Below, piece by piece: positions 17,096 to 30,573 of a stretch of 64,000 bases of DNA; within the stretch, counting starts at the first letter, position 1; each line of letters begins with the position of its first letter. The position numbers and the translations under genes were made by a program. This stretch comes from Actinomycetota bacterium. GTDB lineage: Bacteria; Actinomycetota; Actinomycetes; S36-B12. Below the pieces are notes generated by a model. The model saw only the letters and a list, made by a program, of their open reading frames with translations. It did no database searches and was not told where the DNA came from. The stretch is taken from positions 62,001-126,000 of the forward strand of contig VGBL01000001.1 in the NCBI GenBank assembly GCA_016870515.1. The letters are read 5' to 3'.

Positions 17096-17817
17096 CCGCG
17101 ACCCTCCGAGCGCAGCAGGCGAGCAGCCTCCGCCGGATCGGTCGGACCCTCGCCGTAAGACGGGCACGCCTTTGCAACCGGGCACGCTCCGCAAGCAGGA
17201 CGTCGTGCATGGCAGCAGCGCCGTCCGTGCCAGATGATGCGATGCGACAGGTCGGTCCATTCATCACGCGGAAAGAGCGCCATGAGATCGGCCTCGGTGC
17301 GGTCGGGGTCGTCGTAGGTCGTCCAACCAAGTCGACGGGCCAGGCGTGCCACATGCGTGTCAACGGTGATCCCCGGGGTGGCAAATGCGTTGCCGAGCAC
17401 GACGTTGGCCGTCTTGCGACCGACTCCCGGCAACGTGACAAGATCGTCGAGTCGATCAGGCACCTCCCCGCCGAAGCGATCGCATAGAGCCTGGGCAATG
17501 CCCTGGATGGAGGCTGCCTTCGCCCGGAAGAACCCCGTGGACTGGATGAGCGCCTCCAGCTCGCCGCGATCCGCCGCCGCATAGGCGGCGGCATCGGGAT
17601 AGCGGGCGAAGAGGGGTGGAGTGACCAGGTTGACGCGCTTATCAGTGCACTGGGCCGACAGCACGGTCGCCATGAGCAGCTCCAGCGGCGTGGTGAAGTC
17701 GAGCTCACAGTGCGCGTCGGGATAGGCCTGTGCTAAGGCCCTTGCCACGCGGCGGGCACCGCGCACGGTGGCCGTGTCGGGCTTCGCCGCGCGCGCGACG
17801 GTCGACCGGGCGGGCAC
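17092..17817 (-). CDS. nth: endonuclease III (DNA glycosylase/AP lyase)
   Basis: This base-excision repair enzyme removes oxidised pyrimidines. The helix-hairpin-helix [14 protein letters not shown] with the catalytic Lys, the catalytic Asp in VDTHVARLA and the 4Fe-4S ligands spaced C-X6-C-X2-C-X5-C ([17 protein letters not shown]) are all present. I place the start at the GTG 17817 because a TACCCT box ends six bases upstream; the track start 17850 would lie upstream of that promoter. It leads the nth-nudix-marP operon. The TlpA-like gene found here in mycobacteria (Rv3673c) is absent. Confidence 0.94.
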   Translation of the reverse strand: MPARSTVARAAKPDTATVRGARRVARALAQAYPDAHCELDFTTPLELLMATVLSAQCTDKRVNLVTPPLFARYPDAAAYAAADRGELEALIQSTGFFRAKAASIQGIAQALCDRFGGEVPDRLDDLVTLPGVGRKTANVVLGNAFATPGITVDTHVARLARRLGWTTYDDPDRTEADLMALFPRDEWTDLSHRIIWHGRRCCHARRPACGACPVAKACPSYGEGPTDPAEAARLLRSEGRG

Positions 17818-17823
17818 CGCACC

Positions 17824-17829
17824 AGGGTA
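17824..17829 (-). promoter_or_regulatory. -10 box for leaderless nth transcript
   Basis: On the minus strand TACCCT is followed by six bases and then the GTG at 17817, with no Shine-Dalgarno between. Confidence 0.5.
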
Positions 17830-17920
17830 CGTCTCCCCCACCGCGCGCAACCACGGCGATGCTCCCCCTACGCAGCGGAGCCCTCACGGATGCGACAGAC
17901 TGTCCGTGGAAGGAGTTCAC

Positions 17921-18595
17921 ATGGACGACGCGCTCATGCAGGCACCGCTCTTCTCCGCCCTTGACACCGAGGCGGCTACCGCGCTGCGCGCGTCCATGGT
18001 CGAGTTCCGCGTGGCGCGCGGAGACGCCATTTTCTCCGAGGGCGAGCCCGGCGATCGCATGTACGTGATCCTCGACGGCAAGGTCAAGCTCGGGCAGACC
18101 TCGACCGATGGACGCGAGTCGCTCCTCGCTGTGCTGGGCCCCGGAGAGGTCTTCGGCGAGCTCTCACTCTTCGATCCCGGCCCGCGCACCGCCACCGCCA
18201 CGGCGGTGACCGACGTCGTGGTGATCGGACTGGGTCACGACAACCTCCGCCCCTGGCTCGCGGGTCGACCCGAGGTTGCCGAGTCGCTCCTGCAGGCGCT
18301 GGCCCAGCGACTTCGCCGTACCAACGAGACCCTGGCCGACCTCGTCTTCTCCGACGTGCCCGGTCGCGTCGCCAAGTTGCTGCTCGAGCTCGCCGACAAG
18401 TTCGGCCAGCCCGGTCCAGACGGGGTCCTGGTGCACCATGACCTCACTCAGGAAGAACTCGCCCAACTCGTCGGAGCATCACGCGAGACCGTCAACAAGG
18501 CGCTTGCCGACTTCACGCAGAGGGGATGGATCGTGGTCGATCAACGCGAGGTCGTGCTCGTCGACATGGAGCGCCTAGCGCGCCGCGCCCGCTAG
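17921..18595 (+). CDS. crp: Crp/Fnr-family transcription regulator (Crp/GlxR type)
   Basis: A 224-residue dimeric regulator with an N-terminal cyclic-nucleotide-binding domain and a C-terminal winged helix. The phosphate-binding cassette FGELSLFDPGPRTATATA has the Arg-Thr expected for cAMP contact. The HTH is LTQEELAQLVGASRETVNKAL. It matches the Rv3676 position and length of actinobacterial Crp. The start is the ATG at 17921 with AGGAG upstream, not the track start at 17768. Its stop nearly touches the convergent MBL gene (TAGGCCTA palindrome). Confidence 0.94.
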   Translation: MDDALMQAPLFSALDTEAATALRASMVEFRVARGDAIFSEGEPGDRMYVILDGKVKLGQTSTDGRESLLAVLGPGEVFGELSLFDPGPRTATATAVTDVVVIGLGHDNLRPWLAGRPEVAESLLQALAQRLRRTNETLADLVFSDVPGRVAKLLLELADKFGQPGPDGVLVHHDLTQEELAQLVGASRETVNKALADFTQRGWIVVDQREVVLVDMERLARRAR

Positions 18596-18597
18596 GC

Positions 18598-19398
18598 CTA
18601 GCCGCCGCCCTCCAGGTAGTGAAGCTGCGCTCGCGTGGAGAGAAGTGCCGCCCACCTCACGTGATCGGTCACGTCGGCATAGACGACATCGACCACCTCC
18701 TCCGGCGTACGACGCCCCCCATCCCACGCGACCCTTACCTGCTCCAGGCGCGCATGACGATGCTCGAGATAGGCATCGATGACCGCGACCGGATTCGCAA
18801 GCCGTGGTCCGTGACCGGGAAGCAGCACGGTGGCATTCCACATCTGGGCGTGCTCGCGCAGCGTGCGCAATGACCGCAGGTAGTCGCCGAGGTCGCCATC
18901 GGGCCACGCAACCACGGTGGTACCGCGGCCGAGCACGGTGTCACCGGTGAGGATCGCGCCATCCTCTGGCACGTAGAAGCACAGGCAGTCGGCAGTGTGG
19001 CCCGGCGTAGCGAGCACCCGCAACTCGACCCCGCCGACGCTGACGACGGTGCCGGGCTGGAGACCCTCGCCGCCGAGCACCTGCTTGGGGTCGAGGGCGC
19101 GCACGGGCGCGCCGGTCATGTCATGCAGGGCCCGGGCGCCCTGCGCGTGGTCAGGATGCCCGTGGGTGAGCAGGATCTCGGCGATGCGGCCGTCGGCGGC
19201 ATCGACGAGCGCAAGCAGGTGGCCGACATCGTCGGGTCCCGGATCGATGACGACGTAGGGACCGGTGCCGACGAGCCATGTGTTGGTGCCATCGAGTGTC
19301 ATCGGGCTCGGGTTGGGCGCCAGGACGCACCGGAGCCGTGCACTGACGACTCCCCCGCTCCAGGGTTCATCCGAGCCAATGACCGGCAGGCCACTCAC
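18598..19398 (-). CDS. MBL-fold metallo-hydrolase (Rv3677c family)
   Basis: The metal-binding signature LTHGHPDHAQG is intact, with later ligands in LATPGHTADCLCF, GAILTGDTVLG and LPGHGPRL. The C-terminal winged-helix-like segment (TPEEVVDVVYADV) resembles LACTB2-type enzymes, for which RNA endonuclease activity is known in one member. Substrate here is unknown. GTG start overlaps the stop of the upstream NUDIX gene (GTGA). Confidence 0.88.
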   Translation of the reverse strand: MSGLPVIGSDEPWSGGVVSARLRCVLAPNPSPMTLDGTNTWLVGTGPYVVIDPGPDDVGHLLALVDAADGRIAEILLTHGHPDHAQGARALHDMTGAPVRALDPKQVLGGEGLQPGTVVSVGGVELRVLATPGHTADCLCFYVPEDGAILTGDTVLGRGTTVVAWPDGDLGDYLRSLRTLREHAQMWNATVLLPGHGPRLANPVAVIDAYLEHRHARLEQVRVAWDGGRRTPEEVVDVVYADVTDHVRWAALLSTRAQLHYLEGGG

Positions 19399-20264
19399 GC
19401 GGCCCCCGTGCCATGCACTTCAGAGCCCGCGGGCTCGCTGTCGAGAGCCAGGACCACCGACCCGTTACGAACATCGATGACATCCCACCGGATGTCTCCC
19501 GATTCATCGATTCGCGCCCGGGGCATGAGAGGGCGCACATCGCGCGACGACGCCGCGGCGAGCACGCTGGGAGCATCGGCGAAGGGCAGCAGGTCCATCA
19601 GCGTGGCGGCCGTCGGGGGAAGCATCGGCAGGCGCCCCTCGCCGTAGGCGACCATCGCGTCGGATGGCGTCTCCCATCGCACGTCGTCTGCCTCGCCACT
19701 CACGTCTCGGGCCTGCTGACCGCTCGGGACGGTCGCGACGAAGAAGCGAACGTCGTAGCGACGTGACTCGATCTCGGGGGTCACCCAATGCGTCCACAGC
19801 GTCAGGAGAGCGGGGTCCAGGGCCAGGCCTCGCCGGGCAAGGACATCGGGCAAGGCAGCACTACAGGCATGCACTGCCGCCCGGTCGTCCTCCCAGAGCG
19901 CATCCTCGCGAGGAAGCTCGCCGTGCGCGTCTACCGCGAGCAGCACGCCGGTTTCCTCGAACAACTCGCGCACCGCACACACGATCAGGCCCCTCGCCAG
20001 CCCCTCGTCGGCAGTCATGCGGGCCGAGTCGAGGGCATCACCGGTCCAGGCCATCCCGCTGACGAGATCGGCATCATCTATGCGGCCGCCGGGGAAGACA
20101 TACATGCCGGCCGCAAAGGCCATCGTGGAAACCCGGCGCATCAGCAAGGTCTGGAGTGCTCCGGAGTCCCGCAGGAGGACGACCGTGGTGGCATCTCGCA
20201 GCGGAGGGGGTTGCCACTCTCCGGCGAGAAGCGCATGCACGCGCTCGCTCACGTGCGACGGCAT
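19395..20264 (-). CDS. NUDIX hydrolase
   Basis: The catalytic helix AVRELFEETGVLL fits the REUXEEXGU core, and the upstream FPGGRIDDADL supplies the Gly-rich start of an extended NUDIX box. A longer insertion between these parts, and the total of 289 residues, resemble NUDT19-like or distant CoA-type NUDIX enzymes. Substrate cannot be predicted. It lies between RidA and the MBL gene, separated from RidA by 11 bp, so the three are probably one operon. Confidence 0.82.
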   Translation of the reverse strand: MPSHVSERVHALLAGEWQPPPLRDATTVVLLRDSGALQTLLMRRVSTMAFAAGMYVFPGGRIDDADLVSGMAWTGDALDSARMTADEGLARGLIVCAVRELFEETGVLLAVDAHGELPREDALWEDDRAAVHACSAALPDVLARRGLALDPALLTLWTHWVTPEIESRRYDVRFFVATVPSGQQARDVSGEADDVRWETPSDAMVAYGEGRLPMLPPTAATLMDLLPFADAPSVLAAASSRDVRPLMPRARIDESGDIRWDVIDVRNGSVVLALDSEPAGSEVHGTGAA

Positions 20265-20275
20265 GCGCGGAATGC

Positions 20276-20740
20276 TCAGTCGGCCACCTCGAGGACCATT
20301 TCGACCTCGACCGGAGCGTTGAGCGGGAGCGCAGCGACCCCCACGGCTGAGCGCGCATGGCGCCCGCTGTCGCCGAAGATCTCCTGTAGAAGCTCGCTCG
20401 CACCATTGATGACCCCGGGCTGGCCGGTGAACGTCGGCGCGCTGGCCACAAAGCCGACGACCTTGACGACGCGAGTGACGCGATCGAGGCTTCCGATGAT
20501 GGACTGCGCGGCTGCCAGGGCATTGATGGCCGACTGTCGAGCGCAGTCCTTGGCGATATCTGCGTCGACATCGGACCCGACCAGGCCTTCGGCGATCATC
20601 GCGCCATCGCGCATGGGCAACTGGCCCGAGGTGTAGACGTAGCGGCCGGTGACGACGGCGGGCACATAGGCGGCAACGGGGGGCACGACCTGCGGGATGG
20701 TGATGCCAAGCTCGGCAAGGCGCTGGGTCGCCGATGTCAT
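20276..20740 (-). CDS. RidA family (YjgF/YER057c) protein
   Basis: The 154-residue protein has the family segments YVYTSGQLPMRDGA and RSAVGVAALPLNAPVEVEM, the latter containing the Arg that binds the imine or keto-acid in active RidA. RidA proteins hydrolyse reactive enamines and imines from PLP enzymes. The ATG at 20740 is preferred over the track GTG at 20746 because AAGGAG lies five bases upstream and the GTG would overlap it. It matches the Rv3678c position. Confidence 0.88.
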   Translation of the reverse strand: MTSATQRLAELGITIPQVVPPVAAYVPAVVTGRYVYTSGQLPMRDGAMIAEGLVGSDVDADIAKDCARQSAINALAAAQSIIGSLDRVTRVVKVVGFVASAPTFTGQPGVINGASELLQEIFGDSGRHARSAVGVAALPLNAPVEVEMVLEVAD

Positions 20741-20749
20741 GTGCACTCC

Positions 20750-20905
20750 TTAGTTGAGCGGCCGCTTGAGGTAGGCCACCATGCTCTCGGGGTTGGGGCC
20801 GGGCACTACCTGCACCAGCTCCCAGCCATCCGCACCCCAGGTATCAAGGATCTGCTTGGTTGCGTGGATGAGGAGCGGAACCGTCGCGTACTCCCAAGTG
20901 GTCAT
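20750..20905 (-). CDS. DUF4177 domain-containing small protein
   Basis: A 51-residue protein missed by the ORF track: MTTWEYATVPLLIHATKQ at the start, then WGADGWELVQVVPGPN and an end YLKRPLN. The WEY and GWELVQV pattern is typical of DUF4177, and a protein of this kind lies here in other actinobacteria. Function unknown. A TAGGGT box six bases before the ATG suggests a leaderless transcript and supports the start. RidA follows 9 bp downstream with its own Shine-Dalgarno. Confidence 0.85.
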   Translation of the reverse strand: MTTWEYATVPLLIHATKQILDTWGADGWELVQVVPGPNPESMVAYLKRPLN

Positions 20906-20911
20906 GGGCCG

Positions 20912-20917
20912 ACCCTA
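20912..20917 (-). promoter_or_regulatory. -10 box for leaderless DUF4177-ridA transcript
   Basis: Minus-strand TAGGGT is followed by six bases (CGGCCC) and the ATG at 20905. Confidence 0.5.
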
Positions 20918-20947
20918 GTACGCCGGGTCGAGTCAGCCGCGACCACG

Positions 20948-20953
20948 TAGGCT
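20948..20953 (+). promoter_or_regulatory. -10 box for leaderless arsA-like operon
   Basis: TAGGCT ends six bases before the GTG at 20960; no Shine-Dalgarno precedes the GTG. Confidence 0.5.
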
Positions 20954-20959
20954 CATGCG

Positions 20960-21949
20960 GTGCCTACGAGCGACTGGCCCCACGTGATGCTCCACGTCGT
21001 ATCCGGCAAGGGTGGCACCGGCAAGACCACCGTCGCGGCCGCTCTGGCACTCGCCCTGGCATCCGGTGGGCGCCGCGTGATGCTCATGGAGGTCGAAGGC
21101 CGACAGGGCCTAGCACAGCTGTTCGATGCGCCACCACTGCCCTACGAGGAGCGCAAACTCGCCGTTGCACCCGGTGGGGGCGAAGTGTGGGGGCTCGCCG
21201 TCGATCCCGAGGAGGCACTCCTCGAATACCTCGAGCTCTTCTACAACCTGCGACGGGCGGGCGGGGCACTGCGACGTATGGGGGCGGTGGACTTCGTCAC
21301 GACGATATCCCCGGGACTGCGCGATGTCCTGCTGACCGGCAAGGCGGTCGAACTCGTGCGGCGCAAGGACAAGATGCACGCCAAGCCCTACGACGCCATC
21401 GTCCTCGATGCGCCGCCGACCGGCCGGATCACTCGATTCCTCAACGTCAACACCGAGATCGCCGGTGTGGCAAAGGTCGGCCCGATTCGTAGCCAGGCCG
21501 ACGGTGTCATGGCCGTACTGCGGTCGCCGAAGACCGCCGTGCATCTGACCACTTTGCTTGAGGAGATGCCGGTGCAGGAGACGGCCGACGGCGTGCGGGA
21601 GCTGTCCGACGCGGCCCTACCCGTGGGGGGGATCGTCGTCAACGTGACGCGTCCACCGCGGCTCGATGCCGACCAGCTCGCTCTCGCGCGCAGCGGGGAC
21701 CTTCCCGTCGACGAGATCCGACGTGCGGTCCTCGCGGCCGGGGTTGGCCGCGACACCGACTCCGTGGTCGCCGCACTGGCCGGTGAGGCTGCCGACCATG
21801 CCGCCCGGGTCGCCCTCGAAGACACCGAGCGCCTGCGCATCGCCGAACTCGGCCGGCCCGTCTACGAGCTTCCGTTCCTCGCATCAGGGATCGATCTGGG
21901 TGCCCTCTACGAATTGGGTAGCAGGCTCAAAGCACAGGGCATGGCATGA
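20960..21949 (+). CDS. ArsA/Get3-like ATPase, first of a pair (Rv3679 type)
   Basis: A 329-residue soluble ATPase with the ArsA/Get3 deviant Walker A VVSGKGGTGKTTVA and the later VLDAPPTGRITRFL switch region. In mycobacteria the Rv3679-Rv3680 pair forms a heteromeric Get3-like complex linked to metabolism and membrane or redox homeostasis rather than arsenic export. No arsenic transport genes lie nearby. The GTG start is supported by a leaderless promoter. The second subunit overlaps its stop (ATGA). Confidence 0.9.
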   Translation: MPTSDWPHVMLHVVSGKGGTGKTTVAAALALALASGGRRVMLMEVEGRQGLAQLFDAPPLPYEERKLAVAPGGGEVWGLAVDPEEALLEYLELFYNLRRAGGALRRMGAVDFVTTISPGLRDVLLTGKAVELVRRKDKMHAKPYDAIVLDAPPTGRITRFLNVNTEIAGVAKVGPIRSQADGVMAVLRSPKTAVHLTTLLEEMPVQETADGVRELSDAALPVGGIVVNVTRPPRLDADQLALARSGDLPVDEIRRAVLAAGVGRDTDSVVAALAGEAADHAARVALEDTERLRIAELGRPVYELPFLASGIDLGALYELGSRLKAQGMA

Positions 21950-23079
21950 CCACACTCGACCTGGATGGGCTCATCGACGACCCCGCCACCCGAATCATCG
22001 TGTGCTGCGGCTCCGGCGGCGTCGGCAAGACAACCACCGCGGCGGCCATCGGGTTGCGCGCGGCCGAGCGCGGTCGCCATGTGTGCGTGCTCACCATCGA
22101 CCCGGCCCGGCGACTCGCCCAGGCCATGGGCCTCACCGAGCTCGACAACACTCCTCGACCCGTGGTCGACATCAAGGCAAGCCCCGGGTCTCTCGACGCC
22201 ATGATGCTCGACATGAAGCGCACGTTCGACGAAGTCGTCGAGTCGCACTCAGATCCGGAGCGAGCTCAGGCGATCCTCAACAACCCCTTCTACCAGGCAC
22301 TGTCGTCGTCATTCGCAGGCACTCAGGAATACATGGCGATGGAGAAGTTGGGCCAGCTGCGTGCCCAGTCCGACTCCGAGGGCACCTGGGATCTGATCGT
22401 CGTCGACACCCCGCCATCGCGTTCGGCTCTGGACTTCCTCGACGCGCCGGAACGCCTGGGCACGTTCCTTGACGGCCGATTCATCCGCATCCTCTTGGCC
22501 CCGGCGCGTGGTGCTGGACGTGGGATCGGTCGCATCATCGGCGCCGGCTTCGGTCTCTTCGCCGGAGTCCTCAACAAGGTCCTCGGAGCGCAGTTGCTCA
22601 GTGACCTCGCTGCTTTCGTGGGAGCGGTCGACACGATGTTCGGTGGGTTTCGCGAGCGCGCAGAGGCGACGTACGCGCTCTTGAAGGACCGCGGAACGGC
22701 GTTCATCGTGGTCGCGGCACCCGAGCGCGATGCCCTGCGCGAGGCGTCCTACTTTGTCGAACGCCTCGAACAGGACGGAATGCCCTTCGCCGGCCTGATC
22801 CTCAACCGCGTGCAGGAAGTGCGCGCGCCGGAACTGTCGGCCGAGCAATGCCTTGCGGCGGCCGAGCGACTAGAGGTGGCCGGCGACTCACCCATCACCG
22901 TGTCGCTTCTTCGACTTCACGCCGATCGGCTGCGCAACGCCGAGCGACAGCGACGACTTGCCACGCGGTTCACGGCGGCGCACCCCGGCGTGCCGGTGAC
23001 GGAGGTCATCGCTCTGGCTGAGGACGTGCACGACCTCGACGGCCTGCGCGAGATCGGTGGCTTGCTCGCCGGGAACTAG
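21946..23079 (+). CDS. ArsA/Get3-like ATPase, second of a pair (Rv3680 type)
   Basis: A 377-residue partner with Walker A CCGSGGVGKTTTAAAIG, the DPARRLAQAMG signature and DLIVVDTPPSRSALDFLD. An insertion rich in Gly and Ala (LLAPARGAGRGIGRIIGAGFGLFAGVL) could form the hydrophobic helix that Get3-like proteins use to hold membrane clients; that is inference. The gene is translationally coupled to the first ArsA-like gene. Its stop shares CTAG with the convergent whiB gene. Confidence 0.9.
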   Translation: MTTLDLDGLIDDPATRIIVCCGSGGVGKTTTAAAIGLRAAERGRHVCVLTIDPARRLAQAMGLTELDNTPRPVVDIKASPGSLDAMMLDMKRTFDEVVESHSDPERAQAILNNPFYQALSSSFAGTQEYMAMEKLGQLRAQSDSEGTWDLIVVDTPPSRSALDFLDAPERLGTFLDGRFIRILLAPARGAGRGIGRIIGAGFGLFAGVLNKVLGAQLLSDLAAFVGAVDTMFGGFRERAEATYALLKDRGTAFIVVAAPERDALREASYFVERLEQDGMPFAGLILNRVQEVRAPELSAEQCLAAAERLEVAGDSPITVSLLRLHADRLRNAERQRRLATRFTAAHPGVPVTEVIALAEDVHDLDGLREIGGLLAGN

Positions 23080-23387
23080 CTGGCGCGGGAGACGTCGACG
23101 CTGATGGCGCGCTCGTATTCGTCGCGCGCCGTCTGGAGCATGTGGCGCCACGAGGTGACCTGGGGGCGGCGGCGCAGCAGCGCCCGGCGCTCGCGCTCGG
23201 TCATGCCGCCCCACACGCCGAACTCAACCCTGTTGTCGAGGGCGTCTGCCAGGCACTCGGTGCGGACCTGGCACCCCTGGCAGATGACCTTGGCTCGGTT
23301 TTGGGCGGCACCTTGGACGAACAGCGCATCGGGGTCGGTGGTCCGGCAGGCTGCTCGTGCGGTCCACTCCGTCGACCAGATCGTCAT
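23076..23387 (-). CDS. whiB4: WhiB-family redox-sensitive regulator (WhiB4 type)
   Basis: The 103-residue protein has the four Fe-S cysteines in the order ARAACRT, then CQGC (CxxC), then TEC, followed by the FGVWGGMTERER turn motif and a basic C-terminal helix (RALLRRRPQ). These features define WhiB proteins, which are nitric-oxide and oxygen sensors that bind DNA or sigma factor. The position beside arsA-like genes and ponA2 matches WhiB4 (Rv3681c). The start is the ATG at 23387, with AAAGGAGG upstream; the track start is too long. Confidence 0.92.
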   Translation of the reverse strand: MTIWSTEWTARAACRTTDPDALFVQGAAQNRAKVICQGCQVRTECLADALDNRVEFGVWGGMTERERRALLRRRPQVTSWRHMLQTARDEYERAISVDVSRAS

Positions 23388-23633
23388 CGGTGCCGTCCTC
23401 CTTTGTGGGGAGGTTCTCCCCGGTGACACGAGTGCCTCTGGAGCCCCAGTGGCTCCTCTAGTGCGCCCGGACGCTACGCCTACCGGAGCAGACCAGACAG
23501 GCTTAGAGTAACTAAGCATCCATAGTAAGAAAAGACTAATTTGGACCGGTACTGGCCCTCATCCAGATGGGCGCGCACTGCGCTTCCCAGGGCTGCCTCG
23601 CCTACCCTGGAGCAGCACCCGTGAGGAGGACCC
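23388..23633. promoter_or_regulatory. divergent whiB4/ponA2 promoter region
   Basis: This 246-bp space is locally AT-rich (around 23500-23545), unlike its surroundings. It holds the whiB Shine-Dalgarno on the left. On the right a TACCCT box (23603-23608) lies upstream of the ponA2 Shine-Dalgarno GAGGAGGA. A second short in-frame start for ponA2 is not evident. Confidence 0.5.
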
Positions 23634-25952
<2,319 letters not shown>

Positions 25953-26414
25953 TTAGGCGAGCGCCGCCTTGACGAGCGCTGCCACCTGGCCGCCATCAGC
26001 GCGTCCGCGCGTCTGCGGCGTCACCATCTTCATCACGGCACCCATCGCCGACGGTCCGGTGGCTCCCTGCGCGGCTACTGTCGCGACCGCTTCGGCCACG
26101 ATGGCGCCGATTTCCTCATCGGTGAGCTGCTCGGGCAGGTAGCGCTGCAGGACGGTGAGTTCGGCCTGCTCGCGCTCAGCACGATCGTTGGCACCGGCAG
26201 CCGCGAACGACTCGGCCGCCTCGCGGCGCTTCTTGGCCTCGCTCGTAAGCACCACGACGACCTCGTCGTCGGAGAGTTCCTTGGCTTCCTTACCCGCGAC
26301 CTCGGCATTAGTCACGGCCGATAGGGCCATGCGCAGCGTGGCCATCGTGAGCTGATCTTGGGAGCGAATAGCCGTGGTGAGGTCGCCTTGGAGCCGGTCC
26401 TTTAGAGCACCCAT
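25953..26414 (-). CDS. GatB/YqeY domain-containing protein
   Basis: The 153-residue protein starts MGALKDRLQGDLTTAIRSQDQ and contains LPEQLTDEEIGAIVAEAV and MGAVMKMVTPQTRGRADGGQV, the paired helical segments of YqeY. The family is related to the tail domain of the GatB amidotransferase and may act on tRNA, but its role is unknown. Its stop abuts the ponA2 stop in convergent orientation, and its start is divergent from the phosphoesterase gene. Confidence 0.88.
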   Translation of the reverse strand: MGALKDRLQGDLTTAIRSQDQLTMATLRMALSAVTNAEVAGKEAKELSDDEVVVVLTSEAKKRREAAESFAAAGANDRAEREQAELTVLQRYLPEQLTDEEIGAIVAEAVATVAAQGATGPSAMGAVMKMVTPQTRGRADGGQVAALVKAALA

Positions 26415-26476
26415 GGCGCCATCCTCGCGTATGACTGGCCGATAGAGGCCGGCGCCCCGCGTGCCACACTTTCGTC

Positions 26477-27400
26477 ATGTCATCACGCGCATGGCGTGCG
26501 CTCGGCGCTGCCGCCCTCCTGGGCGCTGGTGTCCTGGCCTACGCGCGCCTCGAAGCCGACTCGTTTCGACTGCGCAGACGCGATCTCGACGTGCTCCCAC
26601 AGGGCCACGATCCCTTGCGGGTCCTGCACCTGTCCGACCTGCACATGACCCCGGGGCGACGCGGACTGCAGGACTGGGTGGCATCACTTGCCGCTCTCGA
26701 GGCCGACCTGGTCGTCGTGACCGGTGACTTCCTCGCTCACCGAGAGGCCGTCGAACCGGTGGCGGCATCGCTCGGGCCGCTTGCCGCCGTTCCGGGCGTA
26801 TTCGTGCTCGGCAGCAACGACTACTACGCCCCCCGGGTCATCAATCCGCTCTCCTACCTGGCCGGACCTTCCGATCTGCACCCCGACCGCCCGCAACTGC
26901 CCTGGCCCGATCTCGTTGACCGCCTGGAGGCTTGGGGCTGGCATCACCTGCCGAATGCCCGCAAGACGGTCGTTGCGGGTGGCCGCGTCATAGACGTGCG
27001 AGGCGTCGACGACCCGCACATCGAGCGCGATGACTACGCCCTCGTGGCCGGCTCACCTGACGCCTCTGCCGATCTGTCGCTCGGGGTCACCCACGCCCCC
27101 TACCTGCGTGTCCTGGACGCGATGGCAGCCGATGGCGTCGACATCGCCCTTGCCGGCCACACGCACGGTGGGCAGGTGTGCGTACCCGGGTTAGGCGCGC
27201 TGGTCACCAATTGCGATCTGCCGAGAGACCGGGCCAGGGGAATCTCTGCGCACGAACGCCCCCTCACCGAGTTCGCTCCGCACGATCAGCCTCCTATGTG
27301 GCTGCACGTGTCAGCCGGACTCGGCACCTCGCCGTATGCGCCGATCCGCTTCGCGTGCCCGCCTGAGGCCACGCTGCTCACCCTCACTGCGAGGGGCTAG
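26477..27400 (+). CDS. membrane-anchored metallophosphoesterase (Rv3683 type)
   Basis: The calcineurin-like motifs appear in order: [26 protein letters not shown], then [12 protein letters not shown]. An N-terminal hydrophobic helix ([20 protein letters not shown]) suggests a membrane-attached enzyme of the YkuE/LpxH-like group. Substrate unknown. No Shine-Dalgarno is visible; a CACACT box six bases upstream of the ATG could drive a leaderless message. The tRNA-Pro gene follows. Confidence 0.88.
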   Translation: MSSRAWRALGAAALLGAGVLAYARLEADSFRLRRRDLDVLPQGHDPLRVLHLSDLHMTPGRRGLQDWVASLAALEADLVVVTGDFLAHREAVEPVAASLGPLAAVPGVFVLGSNDYYAPRVINPLSYLAGPSDLHPDRPQLPWPDLVDRLEAWGWHHLPNARKTVVAGGRVIDVRGVDDPHIERDDYALVAGSPDASADLSLGVTHAPYLRVLDAMAADGVDIALAGHTHGGQVCVPGLGALVTNCDLPRDRARGISAHERPLTEFAPHDQPPMWLHVSAGLGTSPYAPIRFACPPEATLLTLTARG

Positions 27401-27415
27401 ACTCCTACGGCTCCA

Positions 27416-27489
<74 letters not shown>

Positions 27490-27495
27490 CACAGT

Positions 27496-27525
27496 GAAGG
27501 GCTCAGGGTCTCAACCCTGGGCCCT

Positions 27526-27527
<2 letters not shown>
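27496..27527. terminator. bidirectional hairpin between tRNA-Pro and asd
   Basis: GAAGGGCTCAGGG pairs with CCCTGGGCCCTTC (13 bp, one G-T pair) around a 6-nt loop. It follows the tRNA on the plus strand and overlaps the asd stop on the minus strand, so it can end both transcripts. Confidence 0.7.
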
Positions 27528-29852
<2,325 letters not shown>

Positions 29853-29917
29853 AGTGGCTCCTGGGCAAGCGCACCGGCCGCCCCCCAGTGGAGCGGGCAC
29901 CTAACGGCGGAGAAACT

Positions 29918-29923
29918 AGTCTA
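29918..29923 (-). promoter_or_regulatory. candidate -10 box of lysC-asd
   Basis: Minus-strand TAGACT lies about 65 bp before the lysC GTG, giving a leader with the AGGAG site. No lysine riboswitch-like fold was recognised. Confidence 0.35.
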
Positions 29924-29971
29924 GCCAGAGGCCAATGAGCTTGCGTATCCACGCTCACCTCGTCGCACCCG

Positions 29972-30571
29972 CTACGCGTCGAGTCGACGGCGGCCGGCGA
30001 AGGCCCTGCCGAGGGTGACCTCGTCGGCGTATTCGAGATCGCCACCCACGGGTAGACCGCTCGCCAAGCGCGTGACGGTCAGGCCCATGGGAGCGAGGAG
30101 CCTGGCAAGGTAGGTGGCGGTTGCCTCGCCCTCGAGATTGGGATCGGTGGCGACGATGATCTCGGTGACCTCGCCGTCGGTAAGGCGCTGCAGCAGCTCT
30201 CGGATGCGAAGGTCGTCAGGGCCGATGCCATCGATCGGACTGATGGCTCCGCCGAGCACGTGATAGCGACCGCGGTATTCGCCGGTCTTCTCGACAGCTA
30301 TGACGTCCTTGGACTCCTCGACGACGCACAGTGCGGTGGAGTCGCGGCGGGGGTCCCGGCAGATTCGGCAGGTCTCCTCATCGGTCACGTGACCGCAGAT
30401 GGCACAGAAGCGAACCTTGTCCTTGACGGTCACCAGCACCTCGGCCAGGCGTCGCACGTCGGCCGGGTCGGATTGGAGCAGGTAGAAGGCGATGCGTTGG
30501 GCGCTCTTGGGGCCGATACCGGGCAGCCGGCCAAGTTCATCGATGAGGTCAGCCACAACGCCGTCGTACAC
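29972..30571 (-). CDS. recR: recombination protein RecR
   Basis: RecR acts with RecO (and RecF) to load RecA at gaps. The 199-residue protein has the HhH segment [17 protein letters not shown], a four-Cys zinc finger ([16 protein letters not shown]) and a Toprim domain ([20 protein letters not shown]). It follows dnaX with two bases between stop and GTG, the standard dnaX-recR arrangement; the usual YbaB gene between them is absent. Confidence 0.96.
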   Translation of the reverse strand: MYDGVVADLIDELGRLPGIGPKSAQRIAFYLLQSDPADVRRLAEVLVTVKDKVRFCAICGHVTDEETCRICRDPRRDSTALCVVEESKDVIAVEKTGEYRGRYHVLGGAISPIDGIGPDDLRIRELLQRLTDGEVTEIIVATDPNLEGEATATYLARLLAPMGLTVTRLASGLPVGGDLEYADEVTLGRAFAGRRRLDA

Positions 30572-30573
30572 GG